From: Gammaproteobacteria bacterium
GTDB lineage: Bacteria > Pseudomonadota > Gammaproteobacteria > Steroidobacterales > Steroidobacteraceae
Reading direction: 5' to 3'
Length of the DNA: 40,075 nt
NCBI GenBank assembly: GCA_019247195.1
Contig: JAFAPI010000197.1
Span: 1-40,075, forward strand
The stretch's first letter is position 1; every line of letters starts with the position of its first letter. Below the pieces are notes generated by a model that was not told where the DNA came from, did no database searches, and was given only the letters and a program-made list of their open reading frames with translations. The position numbers and the translations under genes are program-made. Shown piece by piece: positions 1 to 8,555 of the stretch.

Positions 1-903
1 CTGTTTGTCGACGTACAGGTCCCCGAGCCGGGAATACAGCAGGTACGAATACCAGCGCTCGCCGTTCTTCTTCATGAACTGATCCAGCGCGCTGGATCCT
101 TCCGAGTAGGAGAAGGTGATGCTCATGACACGCAGCGTGTCTTCCACCAGCTCGCGGTCCGCCCGCTTCAGATCCTCGATGCGCACCGGCTTGCCGCCGG
201 CTGCGATCAGCTTTGCATCGAGCACACCGGCGAAGGATGGCAGGCTCTCGAGCGTCAGCGACTGCTTGAAGAGCGACCAGCCGTGCTTGTAGAGACTCTG
301 CGGGTAGAAGGTCGAGGAGCCCCCGCGGGCAATCACGGCCGCGTAGGCCTGCTCGGCCTCCTTGTAGCGTTTGGCCGAAAAGAGTAGCTCGCCCCGGCGG
401 AACTGCACCTCATCGAGCTGCGGAGATTGCGGGTACTGCTGCACGATGCGATCGAGGGTCGCCAGCGCGAGTTCGGGCTGACCGGTCGTCTCGTAGGCGC
501 GGGACAGCTGATACAGCACCTGATCGTTGCGCGCGTAGTCGGGGTACGCCTTGAGCAGGGTGGTGTAGAGCTTGATCGCCTCGGCACCTTGCAGGTCGAC
601 GGCGGTGAGCTCCTGCTCGAAGCGCTCCATCTCGCCCGCATCGAGGTTGAGGTCGCCGAGACGGCGCATTGCCTCGGCGCGCAGCTTCGGATCGGTGTGC
701 TGCAGCTCGAGAAAGCGCCGGTAGTTCTCCATGGCCTTGGTGGCGTTCGCCGCCGCGGGCGTGTCCTTGTGTACCTCGACCTTCTTCGAAGTCAGATCGC
801 CGATCGTGGCGGGCGCACTGCCCGTCTGGGCGGCGCCCGGCGTTAGGCACAGGAGCCCGGGCACGAGGGCGAGGACTGCAGCGCGGGCGGCACGCACGCT
901 CAC
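1..903 (-). CDS. Secreted TPR protein, 3' end cut by window edge
   Basis: The reading frame is open from a GTG at 903 to the window edge, giving 301 residues with no stop, so the C-terminus lies outside. The start is inferred from a 4-base GTGA overlap with the stop of the upstream gene, which suggests translational coupling. The N-terminus has a hydrophobic stretch (residues about 5-25, ending GAAQ) that looks like a signal peptide. From about residue 55 to 190 there are repeated helical pairs of tetratricopeptide type, with motifs such as YQLSRAYETTGQPELALATL and FRRGELLFSAKRYKEAEQAY. TPR proteins scaffold multi-protein assemblies; no catalytic motif is visible. It is the last visible member of a leftward unit with another TPR protein, a coiled-coil protein and a thioredoxin. 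A structural role in an envelope complex is inferred; its partners are unknown. Confidence 0.85.
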   Translation of the reverse strand, partial: MSVRAARAAVLALVPGLLCLTPGAAQTGSAPATIGDLTSKKVEVHKDTPAAANATKAMENYRRFLELQHTDPKLRAEAMRRLGDLNLDAGEMERFEQELTAVDLQGAEAIKLYTTLLKAYPDYARNDQVLYQLSRAYETTGQPELALATLDRIVQQYPQSPQLDEVQFRRGELLFSAKRYKEAEQAYAAVIARGGSSTFYPQSLYKHGWSLFKQSLTLESLPSFAGVLDAKLIAAGGKPVRIEDLKRADRELVEDTLRVMSITFSYSEGSSALDQFMKKNGERWYSYLLYSRLGDLYVDKQ

Positions 904-2918
904 GGCTGCGGCTCCGGCGCGGCCGCGGGTGGACTCGGTAACTCAGGTTCGGTGTCGGGGGCGCTCTCCGGGACAGGACTGCTGGCCTCGCCCTCACCCC
1001 CCTGCTGGCGCGGCGCCGGCGCCGGCTTGGGTGCGCTCGCCTCCGCCGCCGCGCGGTCGTACATGCTGCCGAGCGCGAAGCGGGCCTGGATCTGGTAGGC
1101 GGCGAGGCGATCCTTCTGCTGCTCTAGCTCGCGCACCGCCACCTGCGCCAGGTAGTCGCTCTGACGCTGCTCGGTGGCGGCCAGACGCGTTTGCAGCGCA
1201 TCGATGCGCTGCTTGAGGGTGGCGACGCGCGTGGCGAACTCGCCGGTATTCAGCGGCACATTCTTGCGCGCGCGCTCGACGCGGATCCAGCGGCTCTGAG
1301 CCTCGTGCAGCGCGAGGTTGAGGTCCTTCAGTCCGCGCTGCTCCTGCCAGAGCCGGGCGCCATACGCCTCGTTGAGGCGGAAGAAGAGCACGCCGCGCAC
1401 CAGGGCGAGCCGCGTGCGCAGGTCGGCGTTTTCCGGGGTGTCGGGTGCGCCGGCGAGCGCCGCCTCCAGGCGCTGGATGCGGCCCCACTGCTCACGCTCG
1501 GCGGCGGTGCCGAGAGCCGCGACGTCGTGCTGCGACTCGATGATCCGCAACTGGTTCTCTAGGGCGACGTGCCGCTGCTGCAGCGTCGTCACCGCGTCCG
1601 AGGCCAGCAACGCATCGGCGCGCGGCAGGCGCTCGGCGTAGGCCCGCTCGCGCGTGGCAATCATGTCCTCGAACGCACCCATGCTGTCGTCCCAGCGCTC
1701 GAGCGTGCTGCTGAGGTACACCATGTCACGGTAGTTCTTCAGACCCTCCTGGAAGTCGTGGCCGGCGAGCACCGCGTACAGGTAGCGTGATTCGGGGGCA
1801 TCCGGCAGGTTCTGCAGCTGCCAGAACCAGCCATGGCGGGCCTGCTGGTCCTTGTTCAATACGCGCTGCAGCATGTCCCCGCGGCGGATGCCGGCGATGG
1901 CCGCATCGAGGCGGCTATTCTCGGCGTCGAACGAGGTCACCGCGGTCTCGTAGTACTCGGCCGACTGGGCGTTGGCGTTGAGCTTGCTGAAGGCATACGG
2001 CACGGCCAGGTAAGACTCCTGCACCGCGGCGTCCAGCAGGTTGCGGCTGCGCAGCTCCATCCATGGCGTCAGCGCCGCCTGGTAGTCCCCCAGCGAAGCG
2101 TCCGCCCAGCCGATCCCGAGCAGCGCCTTGTCGGAGTACGGCCCGTTGAGGCGCACCCGCGCGAGGGGTGCGCGGGCGCGCTCGGGCTGGTTGGCCTGCA
2201 GATAGGCGAAGCCCAGCGCGAGGTTGGCGCGATCGCGCAGCGCGGCCAGCTCGGAGGTGGGCGTGAGCATGGTGCCCACGGCGCTCAGAAACGGGTCCGC
2301 GTCATTCAGCCGCTGCGCGCGCACCAGCGCGACCCCGAGGTTGAAGCGCGCGTACGCGGACCAGACCTCAGTCCCCCGCCAGTTGGTCAGGAGCTTGATC
2401 GCCTCATCGAATCGCCCCTCGTGCATCAGCACGTTGCCGAACAGCAGCTCCTTCTGCGCTTCGAGTTCCGGTGACATGCGCCCGTTGATGCGGCGCAGCG
2501 CGGCGTCCGCCTGGTCGAGATAGCCCCGCGCGTACCAAACCTGCGCGAGATAGAACCAGGCCCGGTTGCGCACGCCGGTCGGCACATCGTTGGTCAGCAG
2601 CGTCTGGAAGCGCTCACCGGCCTCGTTGTGCAAGCCAAGCGCGAGGAACAGACCGCCCTCGAGCAGCCGGGCTTCCTCTTCGTGGTGCGGCACCCGCTGC
2701 CAGTGCTCATAGGCGAGAAGCCGGGTGAGGGCCTCGAAGTCTTCCTGCTGATAGAAATAGAAGAGTGCGTCGCCGTAATGGAGGTCGCGGATGTGGGTGA
2801 TGGGCAGCTTCTCGGGATCGTGCCGGCGCGCGGACGCCGGCGCCGCCGCGAGCAGCGCCATGGCGCCCAGCGCCAGCACAGCGGAAAACGTACCGCGTCC
2901 CGGCAAGGCTATTCCCAA
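900..2918 (-). CDS. Periplasmic TPR scaffold protein with coiled-coil C-terminus
   Basis: The product is 672 residues. Residues 1-31 form a signal peptide (ALGAMALLAAAPASA, probable cleavage before RRHDP). Residues about 45-400 are tandem TPR-like helical hairpins (for example EEARLLEGGLFLALGLHNEA and ARFNLGVALVRAQRLNDADP). Residues about 480-620 are rich in Gln, Arg, Leu and Glu and look coiled-coil. The last 35 residues are low-complexity Ala/Pro/Glu. No enzymatic motif is visible. The start overlaps the stop of the upstream gene by 10 bases and its own stop overlaps the next start, so the three are co-translated. The architecture resembles TPR proteins co-encoded with TolQ/TolR-type motors in some Gammaproteobacteria and Myxococcota. 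That comparison is from memory of family contexts, not a search. Role as periplasmic scaffold is inferred. Confidence 0.85.
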   Translation of the reverse strand: MGIALPGRGTFSAVLALGAMALLAAAPASARRHDPEKLPITHIRDLHYGDALFYFYQQEDFEALTRLLAYEHWQRVPHHEEEARLLEGGLFLALGLHNEAGERFQTLLTNDVPTGVRNRAWFYLAQVWYARGYLDQADAALRRINGRMSPELEAQKELLFGNVLMHEGRFDEAIKLLTNWRGTEVWSAYARFNLGVALVRAQRLNDADPFLSAVGTMLTPTSELAALRDRANLALGFAYLQANQPERARAPLARVRLNGPYSDKALLGIGWADASLGDYQAALTPWMELRSRNLLDAAVQESYLAVPYAFSKLNANAQSAEYYETAVTSFDAENSRLDAAIAGIRRGDMLQRVLNKDQQARHGWFWQLQNLPDAPESRYLYAVLAGHDFQEGLKNYRDMVYLSSTLERWDDSMGAFEDMIATRERAYAERLPRADALLASDAVTTLQQRHVALENQLRIIESQHDVAALGTAAEREQWGRIQRLEAALAGAPDTPENADLRTRLALVRGVLFFRLNEAYGARLWQEQRGLKDLNLALHEAQSRWIRVERARKNVPLNTGEFATRVATLKQRIDALQTRLAATEQRQSDYLAQVAVRELEQQKDRLAAYQIQARFALGSMYDRAAAEASAPKPAPAPRQQGGEGEASSPVPESAPDTEPELPSPPAAAPEPQP

Positions 2919-3619
2919 TCCTTGATCTCGAACTCCGGCTGCAGCTTGCGCTGCCGGTCGTCGATCTTGAGCTCGAGATACTTCGCGCCGACTCCCTTCT
3001 CAAAGCGCAGCGAAGCGCCGCGCTTGTAGGGCCGCTCATTCGGACCCTTGCCGTTGAAGAAGGCCACCAGCTCATGCGGCCCCACCTTCAGGTTGCCCAG
3101 GTACAGACGCTGCACCCCTCCTTTGAGCAGCGCCTCGACCTCGCGCGGGGTGTAGAGATAGTTGATCACTTCCTTCTGATCGATCTTCAGCTGGACCGAA
3201 TCGAGCGCAAAAAAGTCCCCGACGTCCATGGAGAGAAAGACCGCCACCTGGGTGTTGGCCGGAAACAGCAGCTCCTCCTCGAGGATGAACAGGTCCTTGT
3301 TCAGGTCGACGACATCCTTCTTCAGCCCCTGGATCTCCTGGTCGAGTCCGCGCGTGTCCGCGGGTAGCTCGGGGGCTGCGGCGCTCGGCTCCGCTGCGAC
3401 GGCGCTCGGCCCGGGTGCCGCGGTGCTCGCCCCCGGGGTGGTCGCGGGCGCGGGAGGTGCGCTCTCGGTCGCCGCGGGCGCAGGCTCAGCGCCGCCGGCG
3501 GGGGCGGCGTCGCACCAGCCCAGCGCAGGCAGCAACGCGAGCAGCGCAACGGCGCCGCCGTGCGCGAGGCGGCGGACACCACGGGTAAGAGTCAGCTGTG
3601 GCATGGGGGTTCCGATCAT
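2909..3619 (-). CDS. Secreted coiled-coil protein of TPR/TolQR-type loci
   Basis: The product is 236 residues. A signal peptide spans roughly residues 12-37 (GGAVALLALLPALGWCDA). A low-complexity Ala/Pro/Ser segment (about 38-88) would act as a flexible linker. A short amphipathic helix follows (LDQEIQGLKKDVVDLNKDLF, about 91-110), then a compact C-terminal domain with motifs EEELLFPANTQVAVFLSMDV and LGNLKVGPHELVAFFNGKGP. This C-terminal domain recurs beside periplasmic TPR genes; database entries sometimes carry an AraC-regulator name, but no helix-turn-helix is visible and the protein is exported. The ATG overlaps the stop of the upstream thioredoxin gene as ATGA. A second ATG five codons in (3604) is an alternative start with a plausible GGAA spacing. 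Function unknown; a structural partner of the two TPR proteins is likely. Confidence 0.8.
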   Translation of the reverse strand: MIGTPMPQLTLTRGVRRLAHGGAVALLALLPALGWCDAAPAGGAEPAPAATESAPPAPATTPGASTAAPGPSAVAAEPSAAAPELPADTRGLDQEIQGLKKDVVDLNKDLFILEEELLFPANTQVAVFLSMDVGDFFALDSVQLKIDQKEVINYLYTPREVEALLKGGVQRLYLGNLKVGPHELVAFFNGKGPNERPYKRGASLRFEKGVGAKYLELKIDDRQRKLQPEFEIKDWE

Positions 3620-4158
3620 TCGTTCAGCAGCGCGCGCAGCTCGCGCAGGTAGAGCGCCTCGTTCGCGGCGCTGTAATCGCGCAGTACGTGGCGCACGGTG
3701 CCATTGCGGTCAATCAGCACGGTCATCGGCAGGTTGTCGACCTCGTAAGTCCGACTCACGGTCTTGGCCGGATCGAGCAGCAGGGCAAAGCTCACGCCCG
3801 TGGAACGGGCGAACTCGAGCGCCTGGGCAGGCTCATCGTCGACGCCCACTCCGTACACGGCGAGCCCGGCGGAGCGATAGGTCTGGACGCTGCGGTTCAG
3901 GGCCGTGAGCTGCGCGCGGCAGGGCGTGCAGCGACTGCTCCAGAAACTCAGCACGACCACTTCGCCCCGATGCTCGGAGAGTCGCGCGTTGCCGCCGCCG
4001 GCGGCGCGCAGCGCGAAATCCGGTGCCGCCCGACCCAACAGCGAGTAGGGTTCCTGCGCGGCCGCGCCCAGCCACGCGCCCAGCAGCGCACAGGCACACC
4101 ACCCGGCGGCGCGCGTCCGCTCACGCCACTTCGGGCCGCAGGGCCGTTGCCAGCTCAA
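3616..4158 (-). CDS. TlpA-like thioredoxin-fold protein with CTPC site
   Basis: The predicted product (180 residues from TTG at 4158) has a signal sequence (about residues 17-34, CALLGAWLGAAA) followed by an AhpC/TSA-type thioredoxin fold. FWSSRCTPC places the redox pair at about Cys77 and Cys80, and NLPMTVLID supplies the cis-proline loop. The CTPC site differs from the usual WCGPC: Trp is replaced by Arg and Gly by Thr, so its redox potential or partner may be unusual. The frame is open further upstream to a GTG at 4224, but that codon lies inside the best promoter candidate. The TTG start has a GAGGAT ribosome site 6 bases upstream and places the signal peptide near the N-terminus, so I prefer it. 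It heads the leftward TPR unit and probably manages thiols or cytochrome maturation in the periplasm. Confidence 0.8.
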   Translation of the reverse strand: MSWQRPCGPKWRERTRAAGWCACALLGAWLGAAAQEPYSLLGRAAPDFALRAAGGGNARLSEHRGEVVVLSFWSSRCTPCRAQLTALNRSVQTYRSAGLAVYGVGVDDEPAQALEFARSTGVSFALLLDPAKTVSRTYEVDNLPMTVLIDRNGTVRHVLRDYSAANEALYLRELRALLNE

Positions 4159-4207
4159 TAAAGGATCCTCGCCGCGGGATGCGACCTTTCGACCCGCGCC
4201 AACCGGC

Positions 4208-4237
4208 AAAATTGCACAGCGCACTTAACACTGTCAA
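4208..4237 (-). promoter_or_regulatory. Candidate sigma-70 promoter of thioredoxin/TPR unit
   Basis: On the minus strand a perfect TTGACA (4237-4232) is followed after 17-18 bases by a weak, AT-rich -10 (CAATTT or AATTTT). The start point would fall near 4200, about 40 bases before the preferred TTG start at 4158. The site lies in the 189-base gap between the DUF1501-like gene and the thioredoxin gene, the only sizeable break in the leftward series. The -10 match is poor, so this is suggestive only. The rest of the gap contains GC-rich inverted repeats (around 4319-4333) that could end the upstream transcript. Confidence 0.35.
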
Positions 4238-4347
4238 CGCAGTGCGCGGCGAACTGAGGTGTGCTTCCGCGCCGGCATCGGCAGCCCGGCGTCGGCATCC
4301 CGCGACAGAGTCACGCGAGCCGCGCGGCGCGGCCGGCGTACGGCGTC

Positions 4348-5979
4348 TCAGGTGATCTTGGCGAAGGCGGTCAGGGCGGCGAGCGTACTCGGTCCGCCGA
4401 GGGTCTGCGGCATGACGCCCTGCAGGACGGTACTGAACTGGGCGTCGGTCCCCATCAGTCCCATGTAATTGAGGATCACCGCCTGCACGAGGTTGCTCAC
4501 CGAGTTGGCCACCGGGCTGGAGGAGCCATCGACCGAGCCGTCGGTGGTGAAGGCGCCGATCTGCTGGCCCGCGACGCCGTTGCGCAGCTGCGGCCGGCCC
4601 TTGGGGCTGTACACCAGGAAGAAGGTCGAGGCGACGGAGGAGTTGTCCCCCTGCCAACCGAGCTTGCCGCGCCCGTCGACGCTCGTGTCCGGCATGCCGG
4701 TCGAAGCAAGCGAGCCGTCGCTGAAGACGTAAATCATCACCGGCTTGCCCTTGCGCTGCGCGTACTCGAGCACCGCGCCAATCATCTGACCGGCCTTGAA
4801 ATTGCGCAGCTCGCCCGTAGCCCGAGTACCGTCGTGGTAATCGTAACCGCCCATGGTGATCGTACCGGCGCCCGCATAGCCGTCGATCACGAGCTTCATC
4901 ACGGTGGCGGTCTTCTGCACCTCGTTGTCCGAGAAGTCGCTGGCGGTGAAGATGGGCGTCCCGCCGCCCACGATCAGGGGGTCCTTGGTGGGATCGAGCG
5001 CGGTGGGGTCGCCGAACACGGCGGCAGTATTGGCCGATTTCACGTAGGCGCAGCGCACCTGGTTCTTGATTGCGCCGTCGCTGGCCGCGCTGGGATACAC
5101 CGCCACCCCGGGCGTATTGCCCGAAGGTGCGGCGAGCGTCCCGGTGAAGGCAGCGTTGCTCCCGCTCGCATAGGGCGTGGTACCGCCGCTGATGCGCGCC
5201 TGTGACTCGAGCACCGCGACCGCCAGCGGATCGGCGCTGGCGCCGCCGGTATTGACCAGGCCGGTCGCATCGGAGGGCTGGGCGATCGTGGTCGGCTGCA
5301 GGGCCGGGTTGATGAGGGGCATCGGCGCCTGCGAGTTGCCGCCCGAGACCGACGACTCCGTACCCGTGAGGGTGAGCAGCAGGCCCTGGGCCCCCGCGAG
5401 CGCGATCCCGTACATAGGATTGTGGGGGTTGTTCTGCGTGTCATTCTGCGACATCGCGCAGAACACCGCGCCATTGGTGCCGGCGGCGGTCGCGGGCGTG
5501 GTCGCCTTGCTCATGATGCCGCGCTTGATGGCGCCATCGGCGTGCCACAGCAGGCCGAGGGAGGCATCGACGTTGGCGCTCGAGCTCGGCACCATGTTGC
5601 CGGGCACGCCGAGCTTGCCGTAGCCGGCGGTGGAGAGGAAGTGCGATTGCCCGCCGGCAGTGCCGACGATCACCTCGGAGCCGACGAGATTTGCGCCGCC
5701 GGCGAGATCGAAACAGATAAAAGGCACCCCGCTCGAGGAGGTCGGCACGTTGCACTGTCCGCTGCCGAGCAGTGCCTGCAGGTCGGGTGACAGGCTCGCG
5801 GCATCGCCGCGGCTCGCCTTGAGCAGGCTGCCGAGCCAGGCCGGACCGATCACGACCGCCGGTCCCGAGATCAAACCCGCGGCGATGAAGTCGCGGCGCG
5901 TCACCGGCAGGGGGTGATTGTCAAACAGCAGCGGCTCGCCGGGCTTGTGGGGCCGGGGTGGCTTCTTTCCAATCAGCAT
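4348..5979 (-). CDS. Tat-exported DUF1501-like secreted protein
   Basis: The product is 543 residues. A twin-arginine signal is clear: TRRDFIAAG at residues 27-35 followed by a hydrophobic stretch (GPAVVIGPAWLGSLL). The mature part resembles the DUF1501 / alkaline-phosphatase-like exported family in layout: FDLAGGANLVGSEVIVGTAG near the start, and HDGTRATGELRNF plus MIYVFSDGSL in the C-terminal half where DUF1501 proteins carry their conserved acidic and His residues. Similarity is loose and no metal site can be assigned with confidence. Tat export implies folding, possibly with a cofactor, before crossing the inner membrane. The ATG has an AGGAG site 8 bases upstream. It follows the dihaem LamG lipoprotein by 20 bases in the same unit, so a role with the haem proteins at the cell surface is inferred. 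Confidence 0.7.
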   Translation of the reverse strand: MLIGKKPPRPHKPGEPLLFDNHPLPVTRRDFIAAGLISGPAVVIGPAWLGSLLKASRGDAASLSPDLQALLGSGQCNVPTSSSGVPFICFDLAGGANLVGSEVIVGTAGGQSHFLSTAGYGKLGVPGNMVPSSSANVDASLGLLWHADGAIKRGIMSKATTPATAAGTNGAVFCAMSQNDTQNNPHNPMYGIALAGAQGLLLTLTGTESSVSGGNSQAPMPLINPALQPTTIAQPSDATGLVNTGGASADPLAVAVLESQARISGGTTPYASGSNAAFTGTLAAPSGNTPGVAVYPSAASDGAIKNQVRCAYVKSANTAAVFGDPTALDPTKDPLIVGGGTPIFTASDFSDNEVQKTATVMKLVIDGYAGAGTITMGGYDYHDGTRATGELRNFKAGQMIGAVLEYAQRKGKPVMIYVFSDGSLASTGMPDTSVDGRGKLGWQGDNSSVASTFFLVYSPKGRPQLRNGVAGQQIGAFTTDGSVDGSSSPVANSVSNLVQAVILNYMGLMGTDAQFSTVLQGVMPQTLGGPSTLAALTAFAKIT

Positions 5980-5999
5980 GACGATACTCCTGGTCCTGC

Positions 6000-8543
6000 T
6001 TACTGCAGCGACAGCGCGGCGCTGCCGAGGACTGCGGTGCAGACCGCCGTGGTCTCGGTGGCGACTGTCGCGTTGCCGTAACCCTGCAGGGTCGGGATGC
6101 GGGTGAGCAGCGCATCGGCTTCGGCGTGCACGGCCGCGGCGGCGCTCGGCAGCACGTTGTTGCCAATGATGTTGTTGGCGAGGGCGTTGATCACGAGGGT
6201 GCGGTTCGCGCTGCCGCTCGCGCCGTAGAAAGCGGCACCGTTGGAGTTGATGGCCGCATCCAGCCCGGTGCCGAAGAACGCATCACGATACGCCTGCGTG
6301 CCGATGAGCTGCGTGCAGAAGGCGCTCGCCAGCTGCGAGATGGCCGTCTGGTGCGAGGGCAGGAAGGCGGCGATGTCCGGAGATGAGGGGAGCGACTGCT
6401 GCTCGCTCATGTATTGCGCCATCACGGTGCCATTGGTGATCGGCACGCCGGTCACCCGCGCCATCGAGTGGAAGACCCGCTCGAAGGTGGCAACGCCGAA
6501 GTCCGCCTTGGGAGTGTTATCCGGCACCGTCACGGGGGGCGGCACGACCGGCTCGACGTACGGGTGCACGTGCGTGCCGAACTGGTCGAAGGCAAGGAAG
6601 AACAGGTCGTTCGCCGGCCCTAGGGTCGCCGGCACCACGGTGCCGAGCCCGGACAGCAGCTGACCGTTGGCGGCGGTGTAGTTGGCGCCGCCGACGGTTG
6701 CATTCAGGGTCGCGTACGACTGCCCGGCCGGCGCCAGAGCGCCGTTCACGCCGAGCCGCATGCCGCTGATCTTGAGCCCGGCGGGCACCGAGGCGCTCGC
6801 ATTAAGGCTGAGGAACTTCGGCTGATCGAACAAGTAGCTGTAACTGTCGTACTGGCTTCCCTGGAACACGATGTACGACTGCGGCACGCCCGAGAGCGAG
6901 CTGACACCGAACAGCAGGAAGTACTTCTCGCCGACGCCCGCCGCGAAGTTCTGCTGGATCTGCGCCAGCGTGAGCGCGCGGTTGTGGATGGCGACGAATT
7001 TGATGACGCCCTGCCACTGCCGCTGGCCGGTCGTCTCGTTCCCGAGCACCAGGGCGAAGGTGTTGTCCCAGTTGGCGAAGGTGCCGCCCTTGGCCGGGTC
7101 CGCATCGCCGGTGTACATGCCGTTGATGTAGAACTTCTGGCCGTTGACCGGATCGTAGGTCAGCACCACGTGCTGCAGGGCCGCCTGCGCGGCGCCGCCG
7201 GCGGTCGTGGTGAGCAGCGGCGGCATGCCATTGGTGTCGGTCGCACTGCTGCGCGCGAGGCCCTGGTACTGCATCGCAGCCTGACCGAGCGTCATGTCGC
7301 GCGTGGTATTGCTGCCGGAGTAACTGACGATGTACGCGTTGGCCTGCGTCACGTTGGCCGGCGCCACCCAGGTCTCGATCGAGTACTCACCGGAGGACTG
7401 GATCATCGCCGCGAGCTTCTGGCTGGTGCTGGTCGACGCCTGGGCCTTGCCGCCCATGCCGATCGCGATGCCCCACCCCCCTACCCAGCTGGCGTTGCCC
7501 GACAGGGCGAGGTCAGCCGCCGGTGTCACGCCGCTCGTGTCGTAGGCGGTGCTGCCGCTGCCGGTCTGGAACATGTACTTCGCCACCAGGTTCGCCTCGT
7601 AGCGGCTGCCGCCCGCAGCGATCGTGCCCTGCTTGAGGGTGACCGCATCGGACACCACCAGCGAGGGATCGAGCTGTGTGATCGGAATGCCGTTGGCGAA
7701 GGCCGTGATGGCCGCCAGCATCGCGGCCGCGCTGCCCGGACAGTCCGGCGCGCCAGCGGAGCTCGGCGTCACCCAGCAATGGTGCGACTCATTGGCGAGG
7801 CGCTGGTAAAAGCGCGACTGGTTGGGCTGCGCCAGGTTCATCTTCGGCTGCGCCGCCAGGTAGGCCTCGTTGATGTTGGAGCTGGCGAAATACGGCTGCT
7901 GGGCGGTCGCGGAGCTGGAGGTGTGACAGCCCGAGCAGAAGGTGGTGAGCAGCGGGTAGACGGTGCTGGCGAAGCTAGGATTGCCGCTGTTCGGATCGAG
8001 CGGGTACTGCTTGCTGCCGCCCGCCGACTGGACCGGGGGCGCGACGAGAGTGACGCTGGTGGTCGAGGCCGAGCCGGCGCCGATCCACGCCTTGATCCAC
8101 TGCAGCATGGTCGCCGCACAAGCCGAGGGGTCCGCGACCCAGCAGTTGTGACCGCCGCCGACCTTGAGCACCAGCATCGACTGGTCGGGGTTGGCGAGGT
8201 TCACCAGCGGCAGCGCCGCCTGGTAGGCGAGGTTCACGTCGTCCGAGCGCGCGAACATCGGTGACTGACCGCCCTCGTGATGGCAGCCACCGCAGCGGTT
8301 GGCGACGCGGATGTTCGCCCACAGGTTGAGGGCAAAGGCCTGCACGTCGGCGTTGGCCGGGGCCGGACCGGTGTAGTCGCTGGCGGAGCTGGTCGGCGGC
8401 GTCGCCACCTGGTTGACGCTCGTCGAGGGGCCGCTGCCGCCGGCGCAGGCGGCGAGCGCAGCCAGGCCGGCGAGCGCGGCGCCGCGCAGCATGCAGCGCA
8501 GCAGCGCTGCAAGACGAGGAGTGGCAACTGCAGTGCGGTTCAT
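6000..8543 (-). CDS. Dihaem c-type cytochrome lipoprotein with LamG domain
   Basis: The product is 847 residues. Lipobox LAAC puts the lipidated cysteine at 33. Two CxxCH haem-binding motifs, CGGCH (84-88) and CSGCH (203-207), sit in two similar segments, each followed by a conserved layout (Asn-Pro-x-Gln-Ser, then HxCW near 132-135 and again about 50 residues after the second haem). Residues about 310-520 form a concanavalin/LamG-like jelly roll with motifs YSIETWVAPANV and KFYINGMYTGD, typical of extracellular glycan or protein binding. The C-terminal 300 residues are unassigned but contain FERVFHSMARVTGVP, as in planctomycete-type cytochrome proteins. A GGGAG site precedes the ATG. It lies 12 bases after the monohaem gene and 20 before the Tat protein. 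Outer-membrane electron transfer linked to surface binding is inferred. Confidence 0.8.
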   Translation of the reverse strand: MNRTAVATPRLAALLRCMLRGAALAGLAALAACAGGSGPSTSVNQVATPPTSSASDYTGPAPANADVQAFALNLWANIRVANRCGGCHHEGGQSPMFARSDDVNLAYQAALPLVNLANPDQSMLVLKVGGGHNCWVADPSACAATMLQWIKAWIGAGSASTTSVTLVAPPVQSAGGSKQYPLDPNSGNPSFASTVYPLLTTFCSGCHTSSSATAQQPYFASSNINEAYLAAQPKMNLAQPNQSRFYQRLANESHHCWVTPSSAGAPDCPGSAAAMLAAITAFANGIPITQLDPSLVVSDAVTLKQGTIAAGGSRYEANLVAKYMFQTGSGSTAYDTSGVTPAADLALSGNASWVGGWGIAIGMGGKAQASTSTSQKLAAMIQSSGEYSIETWVAPANVTQANAYIVSYSGSNTTRDMTLGQAAMQYQGLARSSATDTNGMPPLLTTTAGGAAQAALQHVVLTYDPVNGQKFYINGMYTGDADPAKGGTFANWDNTFALVLGNETTGQRQWQGVIKFVAIHNRALTLAQIQQNFAAGVGEKYFLLFGVSSLSGVPQSYIVFQGSQYDSYSYLFDQPKFLSLNASASVPAGLKISGMRLGVNGALAPAGQSYATLNATVGGANYTAANGQLLSGLGTVVPATLGPANDLFFLAFDQFGTHVHPYVEPVVPPPVTVPDNTPKADFGVATFERVFHSMARVTGVPITNGTVMAQYMSEQQSLPSSPDIAAFLPSHQTAISQLASAFCTQLIGTQAYRDAFFGTGLDAAINSNGAAFYGASGSANRTLVINALANNIIGNNVLPSAAAAVHAEADALLTRIPTLQGYGNATVATETTAVCTAVLGSAALSLQ

Positions 8544-8555
8544 TGCGGCGCTCCC

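Noticed and set aside
2909-3619. AraC-type regulator annotation for the coiled-coil protein
   Set aside because: The protein has a signal peptide and lacks any helix-turn-helix; related entries with that name appear to be misnamed.
6984-8264. 426-codon open frame on the plus strand
   Set aside because: It is antisense to the dihaem LamG gene with no ribosome site or recognisable fold.
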